64,000 nucleotides of DNA from Dissophora ornata. Taxonomy: Eukaryota; Mortierellomycota; Mortierellomycetes; Mortierellales; Mortierellaceae. The stretch lies in the NCBI GenBank assembly GCA_025201705.1, contig MU616581.1, positions 38,930 to 102,929 of the forward strand, given 5' to 3'. Under the pieces are notes generated by a model that was given only the letters and a program-made list of their open reading frames with translations, did no database searches and was not told the origin of the DNA. Position numbers and translations under genes: made by a program. Below, piece after piece: positions 56,609 through 64,000 of this stretch. Numbering within the stretch: position 1 is the stretch's first letter; each line of letters begins with the position of its first letter.

Positions 56609-57550
56609 TCAGTCCCTCATATCGGCCGTCTGCGAGCCATGAGCAAGAAATATGCTGCAGACTAGGGCAGCCTCTGCAATTGCATCTCCCAGGCGATCGT
56701 CAACGTCCCGGGACCTTGGGATATCAAAACGCTCCAATTGTGGCACATGACATCGAAAGAGTGAGGCCAACAACGAATTTGGATATCCATAGCCGACGGT
56801 GGGCAACCTGATACGGGATCCCAACAATTCACTGGAATATCTTTGTTCCATATTCGTGTTCTCAAAGGACTCCAGGAACGCCTCAAGCTGCGGACCCCAC
56901 GTTTTGCCAATAATCGGATAGCGGTGACCGCCCATCGTAAAGTCACAGATCAGGTCAATCAATTGATGGCGATAGAAACACGTCCCCCAGAAGCTTCAAC
57001 GCGATCTTGGGATCAACATTGTTTCCAGAGATATGCAATCATTGTAGTTCTAGCAGTGATTTCGTGAGTAGGCCTCGAAAACGTTGCACTAGAAATTGGC
57101 AATCCAAGAAAACAGCCGTTGAATTGCTCAGTTGTGTTGGATTGTGGCCGGGTGCAAGGATCTGGAGGAGGCTGCCGACAGAGGTCGGGCTTCGGACCTT
57201 GTAGCTGTTGTGGATAATCGAGAGTTTTTGAAGTTTAGGCATGCTGTCCAAGGGTGCCAGATCCGATGAAATCTCTGATAGAGCCATGGTTGGAAAGTCT
57301 TCTGGACTTGGGGCCCTAGATTTTGGCAAGGACCCGATGGATTGTGTTTGGTGCCAGTCCCGTCGTAAGGCATCTGACAAGGGGTGCTCTTCCGTGAAGA
57401 CCATATGCCGCCAGAGACACAGCTCCAGTCGATAGTAGAGCGGCTTGCAGGAACACAACATTGAACTATTTCGCGAGGGGACAGATAGTAGGTGAAAATC
57501 GCCACCAACTCTGAAACGTCAAAAAAATAATACGGTTTGGCTGAGAACAT
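56609..57550 (-). pseudogene. Degenerate F-box/LRR gene
   Basis: Begins MFSAKPYYFFDVSELVAIF...SPREIVQC, an F-box start. A one-base shift follows and the box continues in another frame as SCKPLYYRLELCLWRHMVF. LRR-like sequence (LQKLSIIHNS) runs to an in-frame TGA at 57041-57039, continues briefly (LHISGNNVDPKIALKLLGD) and ends in a third frame at 56609. At least three lesions in under 1 kb mean that it is a pseudogene rather than a sequencing slip. It lies head to head with the intact F-box gene at 57748. Confidence 0.65.
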
Positions 57551-57747
57551 GGCGAGGCGAGCAATGATGAGAGTTTTTCGAATGGGAAATGAGAGAGGGT
57601 GATGATCAGAGCGACATCGGGCCCTGTCGCACGCTTGTTGGTGGAAACAGCGGTGTGCGTCAGTGTGGCGGTGCCTCGATGGTCTTGGCCGAAGAGGATC
57701 GATCCAAAGAAGGCGCTGCATCCCCTCTCCTTTGCTTCCCAATTCAA

Positions 57748-59412
57748 ATGAACCTCTCCATCTTCGACATTCCGCTCCTCCAGGATGGGGTCACCCAGCA
57801 CCTTACCAGGCGAGACCTCGCCCGGTGTGCCCTCGTATCCAAGGAATGGTCCGCTTGGTTCACGCCTGCTCTCTGGCGCTGCTTCAACTTCGCCTACCGA
57901 GGAACTGCTGCCACCAGCCAAGAAGGACTCTCAATCCTTTCACGCCACCGGCTTCACATCCAGACCCTGAAGGGCTTTGAGAACTACGCGAACACCCTGA
58001 CCCTTGACGAGCTGCCCGTTTTCCCCAACCTTGTGGCGCTTGAGTGTGTATCAAACATCTTCTACCTCTTCGAGCACAGCCTGATTCAAGTTGTCAATGA
58101 TACTCCTTCGCTGCAAACTCTTTCCGCTGTATTTTCTTACTTCCAAGAGATAACTCAGGAACAATTTCTCAAGATGCTCGAGTCTCATCCCAATCTATCG
58201 AGCTTAGATCTGACCTGGTATAACCTGGATCAAACGCCTCCTATCCAACAAATCATCCAAGCTTGCTCGAACTACGAGTCGCTTCGCCTTAATCTCCGAA
58301 GCAGTGGAGCTGTAGGTTGGGAAACCGATGCTAATACAAATGTTGGGGATGGTGTTGGTGAGAATACCACTGCTGAGACCGATGCTGACGATGCTGCCGA
58401 TACCGATACGAAAGCTGCCGGATGCGAGCCAGAGGAGAATAGAGCAGTGGCAAGGAATGCTATCGAGCAAATGCAGGATACTCGATTACGGGTCCTGTCG
58501 ATCCGACTCTCTTTTGAGTACCAGGAATTCGATATCCTTGTGCCGTTACTGAGACACTGCCCCCAGCTATATCGACTTCACCTAGTCTCTGTCTGCCGAC
58601 CGGAGGCCCTAGAACAGATAACAGACATTTTTCAGAATAAGGGGTGTCCAAGACTGAAGCATTTGGAGCTTGGTCTGATTCTCTCCCTGAGGGAAGAACC
58701 TATTGCAAGACTCATCCGCGCCACTGGATGTAGCAGCGACGATTACCATGGAGGGCTAAAGTCTCTTACAATGACTGATCCGCTTCCGTTTGGCGAAGAG
58801 TGCGTAATGGCCATAACCAAGTATCATGGCGCCACATTGACAAGTCTGAACTTGGAAGTTAATATGCTACCTATGTCCGTTTTCCTGAAGCTTGTGAGCA
58901 ATCTCCCAGGATTGCATTCGCTGGTGGCTGCGGCCAGTCTCACACAAGGAGATGATATTGAGCTCCGGGATTTTGATAAAACAGTTGGCAAGCAGTGGAA
59001 TTGCCTGGGCCTACGGAAGCTGGTCTTGTCCCTGGAGTCTGAACGCGATGATGAGAGTCCTTTGGAAGACAGTTGCATGGATTATGTGTTTTCACAGATC
59101 GGCAAGTTTACAGAATTGGAGAGTTGGGCTATGGAGGTCGCATTCAATGAACTCCTTCTGGAGAATCGTTATTTAGAACAACTTCAAGGACTGAAGGAGC
59201 TGAGAACGTTTGATCTACGAAATTACGCCTGCTTCAGGGTCAGTGTGCGACAAGCAGAATGGATGGTCGATAATTGGACAAGACTTGTGCATCTAAAGCT
59301 TCGTGGCGTATCGCCGACTCTGGTAGATGATCTCGACGACTATTCGTTGAGGGAGACCGCTGAAGTAATGCTGAGAAAAAGACCATGGATGGAGGTTGAC
59401 ATTGAACATTGA
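57748..59412 (+). CDS. F-box/LRR protein
   Basis: 554 residues from MNLSIFDIPLLQDG (upstream in-frame Mets exist, but the F-box begins here). F-box at residues 3-45 (LTRRDLARCALVSKEWSAWF, TPALWR). LRRs follow (LSSLDLTWYNL, LKHLELGLIL, LTSLNLEVNM) with an acidic Asp/Thr-rich insert near residue 200 (DADDAADTDT). Putative SCF substrate receptor. It converges with the next F-box gene with 102 bases between stop codons. Confidence 0.8.
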   Translation: MNLSIFDIPLLQDGVTQHLTRRDLARCALVSKEWSAWFTPALWRCFNFAYRGTAATSQEGLSILSRHRLHIQTLKGFENYANTLTLDELPVFPNLVALECVSNIFYLFEHSLIQVVNDTPSLQTLSAVFSYFQEITQEQFLKMLESHPNLSSLDLTWYNLDQTPPIQQIIQACSNYESLRLNLRSSGAVGWETDANTNVGDGVGENTTAETDADDAADTDTKAAGCEPEENRAVARNAIEQMQDTRLRVLSIRLSFEYQEFDILVPLLRHCPQLYRLHLVSVCRPEALEQITDIFQNKGCPRLKHLELGLILSLREEPIARLIRATGCSSDDYHGGLKSLTMTDPLPFGEECVMAITKYHGATLTSLNLEVNMLPMSVFLKLVSNLPGLHSLVAAASLTQGDDIELRDFDKTVGKQWNCLGLRKLVLSLESERDDESPLEDSCMDYVFSQIGKFTELESWAMEVAFNELLLENRYLEQLQGLKELRTFDLRNYACFRVSVRQAEWMVDNWTRLVHLKLRGVSPTLVDDLDDYSLRETAEVMLRKRPWMEVDIEH

Positions 59413-59514
59413 GGAATCAGGATACTGGTGGCCACGAGTGCAGACAGATCGCTTCGTTGTTCCCGGAAAATCCCATAGAATAAAGACGAAAAAGACATTG
59501 TCCCCAACTAATGG

Positions 59515-61371
59515 TTATTTGATTTCTATCCAAGACCGTTTCGACTTCAACAGGTCGACAGCGGCCTTTGCATTCGGACTCTTCATTCCTAGGATCTCCC
59601 TTAGCCCAGTCCAGTTCTCGCAGATCCATTCCACATCTGTAGGACTCCATTTGATAAAGGTATGGTTCCTCAGATCCAGCACCCTCAACTGCCTCAGTCC
59701 CGCTAGCTTTACCAGCCCCCACTCGACTTGCAACAACAACATCCACCCGCCAAGACTTAGTTCTTCCAAACGCGACAATGCCCCAACCTGAGTGTACATG
59801 TAATCTATGTAATGGTCCGTCAATGTACCATTACCCGGTCGGTACTTTGATTCGACCTCCGTATCCGCTCCCCGATACAACGTCAGATCCAAAACTTTCA
59901 AGCAATTTCGGAAGGGCCAATCGATCGCAAACCGAGGCTGGTAGTCAATCGCTCGACTGTCCTCGTCAGTGCCCACCAGATCCAGCGATGCTTTGAGAGT
60001 TCTAAGATGAGGGCAATGGCTGATAAGATCCAGAAATAAATGGCTCGGCGACCGGTCACTGTGAGACAGATCTAATGTCTCCAGCGTGTTGCTGTGGAGT
60101 CGGATTATTGTCTGGATTGTAAGCTCTTTCATGGGTTGTCGATCTTGAACACTGAAGGACTCTAGACCTGCGACACATGACTCCATGAGCCGAGCGAGCT
60201 CGCTGTCACTCGGATAAGTGTTGCCTAGTTCCAGTTGTTTGAGTTTTCTACAATGGGATCTCAAGATCATTGGCAGACGGCGCAGGACACTGAAACTCTG
60301 GATCCAAGGCAAGCGGAGTTTCTCCAGCTCGGTACATCGCTTCAAGAAAGGCAAAAACAGTTGTTGTTCCCATCGGGCATGAGGAAATGCCATCGTCACG
60401 TCCTTGATCCCGCACTCAGCGAGAAATATATCACCCACACCGTAACTGAGATCGATGATTTGTTCTGCAAGCTCGCCATCATAGTTGTCTTCCTCCTCCT
60501 CACTCTCATCATCAGACGGGACGAAAGCATTCGAGACGTATTGGAAATTCCATTCCTCGAGTGATTCAAGAGGACGCTCACTCTGAGCATTCGTAGTTAA
60601 GGGTTCAACCGCTGTTGCTATTGATGATGATGATGATCTAGAGTACGATGCTGCTGCCTCAAACAGCTCCCTGATCGGATCGTCGAGACTTGAGGTCGTA
60701 TCATTGAACTTTACGCGTAATTTTCGCAGACACATATGGCGATCGCCACGCCGTTGTTGCAGTACATGTTCCTGTTGCAGTACATGTTCCTGTTGCAGTA
60801 CATGTTCCTGTCGCAGGATGCTGGCCAATGTTTGAGCATGTGCTCCCAAAAGTGTGTGCAGTCCCAACACAACTTCTTCCAGTCTAGGATGTCTTGCCAC
60901 CAACTCTAGAGCCTTGTTAGCTTGGTCTATGTGTTTCGATACTGGTAACGCAGGCATGCTAAAGTCTCCTCTTTGACGGGCCCAAGTCCATTCGAACCGA
61001 CGCAGGTTCGGGAAGATAACTCCTTCCTTGATCTCGGAACCAGCTGTCACAGTAGTCAACTTGGTGTTGATAGTGGTCGCAGATGGGAGCGAGGCAGAGG
61101 CAAGGGCTGACGCTGAAAGTATATCGAGGTTGTTGGCTTTAATAGATCGGACATATCTGCGGTTTCGAGCGAGGGCAGCGAGGGCTTCAGGACTATTAAA
61201 GCGCTTGCCCATTAACAGAGTCGTTGTGTCGATCGTCTCGTACGCGTATGGAGTAAACGCGTCGTGCCAGAGCAGACAGACACGTCTGCAGCGTGCAAGC
61301 TCCTCCGGCGAGAGGAATGATGCGAGCACATCCTGAACGGGAGGGATCTCGAAGATGGAGAGCGATGGCAT
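59515..61371 (-). CDS. F-box/LRR protein with short repeat
   Basis: 618 residues. F-box at the N-terminus (SIFEIPPVQDVLASFLSPEE, LARCRRVCLLWHDAFTP). The opening resembles the convergent neighbour (IFDIPLLQD), so the two are likely related. LRR-like units (LKQLELGNTY, LETLDLSHSD, LRVLDLRN) fill the rest, with an acidic insert DDESEEEEDNYDGEL. An 18-bp unit (CAACAGGAACATGTACTG on the coding strand) repeats three times at about 60763-60816, coding QQEHVL. Confidence 0.8.
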   Translation of the reverse strand: MPSLSIFEIPPVQDVLASFLSPEELARCRRVCLLWHDAFTPYAYETIDTTTLLMGKRFNSPEALAALARNRRYVRSIKANNLDILSASALASASLPSATTINTKLTTVTAGSEIKEGVIFPNLRRFEWTWARQRGDFSMPALPVSKHIDQANKALELVARHPRLEEVVLGLHTLLGAHAQTLASILRQEHVLQQEHVLQQEHVLQQRRGDRHMCLRKLRVKFNDTTSSLDDPIRELFEAAASYSRSSSSSIATAVEPLTTNAQSERPLESLEEWNFQYVSNAFVPSDDESEEEEDNYDGELAEQIIDLSYGVGDIFLAECGIKDVTMAFPHARWEQQLFLPFLKRCTELEKLRLPWIQSFSVLRRLPMILRSHCRKLKQLELGNTYPSDSELARLMESCVAGLESFSVQDRQPMKELTIQTIIRLHSNTLETLDLSHSDRSPSHLFLDLISHCPHLRTLKASLDLVGTDEDSRAIDYQPRFAIDWPFRNCLKVLDLTLYRGADTEVESKYRPGNGTLTDHYIDYMYTQVGALSRLEELSLGGWMLLLQVEWGLVKLAGLRQLRVLDLRNHTFIKWSPTDVEWICENWTGLREILGMKSPNAKAAVDLLKSKRSWIEIK

Positions 61372-62489
61372 TGAAGAACAGCGGGGGAGACCGTGGGATT
61401 GGCAATGGGAAGAGGGGAAGCAATGGCAGTGTCATGGCGTTGGGCACTTTCAGTTCCTCGATACGCCGTTCCAACCATGCACTGCCACAATTTCGATACA
61501 CGTGCAAAGTTTATTCGAGACATTCCTTGCTCCGCGCGTAGTTGGTCACAGCAGCATTACCTAGATAGACACTATTGACCCATGCTCCTCCGTTGCGCCA
61601 GTAGGCGTGCCGCACGATGGGTCATCATGAGATACCACGGGGTTCAAGGCAATTAATCCAGGACGGAGAGGCAACGGCAGTTGTGTAACAGGCGCAAAGA
61701 ACAGGAGTTAGAAGCTGAAAGCTCCAGTGCTAAACTACACGCCCACACTGTGTGAAAGAGAAAAGAATGCCATTGAGAACCAAGCGGAGGACAGCCTTTT
61801 TAAGCCGAAAGAAAACTATCGGGCACTACGTCTCACCACTAATGCTATGAGAAAGAGCTAGCAAAGGTCGCGTTTGTCACGAACGAGACAGTCAAGGCCC
61901 CAGTGTTCTCCACAAGAACCATGGCTCAACACCACAAAGCCTACAGACAGTATGATTTACCCTCCTCTCAGTTACCCTACACCAACACCAATGATGCTGG
62001 GAACTAGTCATTCGCAAAACCTACAGTCGGTTTCTTTTTCTCCTAAAACCGCTCCTGAGCATGCTGCTTACCATGGCGTGGAGATTAATCAGGATGATGC
62101 AAAGTGAATGTCCATGAATGAAAACAGCCTAAATTACGTCTCTGTATTGATTTTCGATAACCATGACCACTACCCGCTGTTTGCGATCTTGCAGCTTGCA
62201 TCCAAGGGTACGTGCCGTTCTCGTCCATGGGCTTAATATCCCCTGGTTTGTTTGTGATGCCACATTTTTTTTCGAATTATCCAGGTTTCCAACAAAACGG
62301 GCTAGGAGACCGACCTAACTCTTGTAATGAAAACGACACAGCACTCTTTTCTGTGTTGGGGAGTGTCCTGGTCGACTTTGTCTCATTCCATTATCACTCT
62401 CCCTCATCATCATCCCACAACCCACTACCCTTTTTTTCTCACATATCGACTTCGCGGACAACAATAACGATGATGACGAGGAAGTTGAG
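61372..62489. other. Intergenic
   Basis: 1.1 kb with no supported gene; short open frames lack recognisable content. Confidence 0.35.
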
Positions 62490-63017
62490 GTGGAGGACGA
62501 GGATCCCTCAACAAGTTTTCCAACAGGACATATCTATCACTGGTGGCGACAAGCAACCCACCTCCCTTCTTGGGCACGTCCGGTCTTCTGTCTTCGTCGC
62601 CCTTCCAAGAGCTGCTTCGTCATGTTGGAGGAACGAGCCTTGCCACAGATCCTTTGGGGAACGAGCCAGAAGTTCCCAAATCCTGCGTACCCATCGGCCC
62701 TCAAGGTTATGACAGCAGACAAGGCGCGCAGCTTGGTCAAAGAAGAGTATGGGAGACTGATCAAGATCCTTTTTTATGGCGATCGGCACAAGATACGAGA
62801 GTCAGGCATTGTCTGGCAGACCACATATGGCAAACGGACCGCGACGATGGACCTCTCGAACGCCAATAACCGCGTTTACGGCACTGCGTCTTTGGAGACC
62901 TTTCGTACTCTCAAGTTCGACTATCTTCAGTATTCCAAGCTGTGCTACGACCAGGGTGTCACGAACAGCACGCCTGATGATACTTACCTGGTCCGCATGA
63001 GCAAAAGGATGATGTAG
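62490..63017 (+). CDS. Unknown protein or exon
   Basis: 175 codons from MEDEDPSTSFPTG. The frame is open upstream through an acidic stretch (FADNNNDDDEEVEVED), so this may be the last exon of a longer gene or the remnant of one. Content is protein-like (SWARPVFCLRRPSK, DRHKIRESGIVWQTTYGKRT, RVYGTASLETFRTLKFDYLQ). Not recognised. It may be transposon-derived, given the TnpB/Fanzor-like gene nearby, but there is no direct evidence. Confidence 0.4.
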   Translation: MEDEDPSTSFPTGHIYHWWRQATHLPSWARPVFCLRRPSKSCFVMLEERALPQILWGTSQKFPNPAYPSALKVMTADKARSLVKEEYGRLIKILFYGDRHKIRESGIVWQTTYGKRTATMDLSNANNRVYGTASLETFRTLKFDYLQYSKLCYDQGVTNSTPDDTYLVRMSKRMM

Positions 63018-63798
63018 TGATTCGGACCCGACACCAGGAGATGAGGAAAAGAGATGTGATCGAAATAGTCACGTGATGTGTGCTCTCTCTCTCTCTCTGA
63101 CATCGCGCCCTCATCTCCCTGCCTTGCCACCACGACCCTGTCCTAGCAACCTTATTACGAGCCCCAGCGAGTAACAAGGAGTTCTGTCCGCACGCCATGA
63201 ACCTTACGATTGCTAATGAGTAAAACTGGAAAAGCTCATCTCATAGCGCCGTCCCAGTTATAATCGGAGCGTCCATAGCCAATCGTGCTGACATGCATGT
63301 TTATTACTGCGAGCTACCAGAACCTTACCCGGAATGTATATAAACCCATGTCGTCCCTCCTCTAGTCTAGTCCTCCGTTCTGCAATAAAACCATTCCTTG
63401 CCTATTACCTTTCGAATACTCCTGCCACTGATTTATCTTGCCTTGTTTCCTGACACAGGGCCGACCATGCGATCGACCACGCCCACCTCTTCCAACCGAC
63501 CCGACGACTGAGCGCTGTGCTCTCTCCAACATGATATCGACTAATGGACTGCAAATACACGCGCTGTGCTTCGACACCAACAAACCTCATAGGTCGCAAA
63601 CCTCCCTCACCCCTCTTTACCGGATCGAGCGACGCTTTCCGGACCTGCAGTCCAGGTTGTTAGCCGTCTTGCCATATACAGTATATGTCTAAAAATCAGA
63701 GTATAAATTGTTCATGTGAGCATTCGTAATACCAAAAGGGAAAGACATTTGGTCAACAAACTAACAAACTTACAAATTTTGTAAGGTGGTTCCAACCC
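63018..63798. other. Region downstream of the TnpB/Fanzor-like gene
   Basis: 780 bases with no supported protein gene. A (CT)n run lies at 63083-63098. A perfect 8-bp inverted repeat around one base (CTTACAAATTTTGTAAG) is at 63769-63785, 13 bases past the stop codon at 63799. In TnpB/Fanzor loci the guide RNA often overlaps this end of the gene, so the stretch is a candidate site, not a demonstrated one. Confidence 0.3.
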
Positions 63799-64000
63799 CT
63801 ATGATGATGGCATAAACTTGGCCGGTCGACACTGGTGTTGGATTTGCGACAGGCACACAGTCGCAATGTTCTCAGAGCCGACAATGTCCCGGTCAAAGTA
63901 CATCTGACAACTTCTGCAGTACTTTGACCGGCGCTTGTCGTTCTCCAGGAACGCCAAACACTGATCCCTGGGACACCGAGCACTCGTGTAGTACTCGTGC
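63799..64000 (-). CDS. TnpB/Fanzor-like RNA-guided nuclease, C-terminal 66 residues (5' partial)
   Basis: The gene enters from beyond the window. The visible part reads HEYYTSARCPRDQC, then KYCRSCQMYFDRDIVGSENI, and ends at TAG (63801-63799). This is the end of the TnpB/Fanzor fold: the E-Y-x-TS lead-in, a zinc ribbon with CP-x3-C and CRSC pairs, and the last RuvC motif with the catalytic Asp in FDRD, followed by the conserved Asn-containing helix (ENI). Fanzor proteins are eukaryotic TnpB relatives that cut DNA guided by an RNA encoded at the transposon end. No frameshift is visible in this piece. Whether the protein also carries the FEN1 half seen at 29.8 kb cannot be told here. Confidence 0.7.
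   Translation of the reverse strand, partial: HEYYTSARCPRDQCLAFLENDKRRSKYCRSCQMYFDRDIVGSENIATVCLSQIQHQCRPAKFMPSS

Overview
The window looks like nuclear DNA of an early-diverging filamentous fungus, most likely Mortierellomycota (Mortierella and relatives). I base this on short GT-AG introns (mostly 70-118 nt), intron-rich housekeeping genes, and gene families I associate with that group: F-box/LRR proteins, NACHT-WD40 proteins with a pentapeptide linker, secreted kelch proteins with one membrane helix, and MULE-like transposase remnants. The taxon is an inference; no rRNA or marker gene is present. No tRNA or CRISPR array was seen.

Layout. 1-3.5 kb: the 3' end of a DTWD1-type tRNA-uridine aminocarboxypropyltransferase, then a two-exon gene joining a HAD phosphatase to a 2H phosphoesterase-like region (Swiss-Army-Knife RNA repair type). 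3.7-17.4 kb: four kelch receptor-like genes in the same orientation, interrupted by a six-exon monocarboxylate-type MFS transporter. 18.8-24.6 kb: two adjacent paralogues of a LRR-type family, one intron-containing and one without introns that carries an in-frame TAA. 25.1-26.7 kb: a membrane-anchored DUF4097-like beta protein whose reading frame is shifted and later restored.

28.6-34 kb is the most unusual region. A broken five-exon gene has an N-terminal FEN1/XPG-type flap endonuclease and a C-terminal half that reads like the RuvC nuclease of TnpB/Fanzor proteins. It is flanked by two MULE-type transposase fragments and its 3' end stops where one of them begins, just before the expected zinc ribbon. 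At the right edge (63.8-64 kb, minus strand) the last 66 residues of a separate TnpB/Fanzor-like protein are present, including the zinc ribbon and final RuvC motif. The family therefore has at least two copies here.

34.7-40.6 kb: a 1904-residue NLR-like protein (helical N-terminus, NACHT NTPase, pentapeptide linker, 14 clear WD40 repeats). 43-61 kb: F-box/LRR genes, including two head-to-head pairs in which one partner is intact and the other broken. Among them lie a gene for the Argonaute siRNA chaperone subunit Arb1, a low-complexity protein, a secreted protein and small unknown genes.

Together the window mixes RNA modification, RNA repair and RNAi genes with fast-evolving recognition families (kelch, LRR, F-box, NLR) and transposon debris. 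Several loci contain frameshifts or stops. These can be true pseudogenes or assembly errors, and each is flagged. Exon joins were worked out by hand from splice signals and phase.
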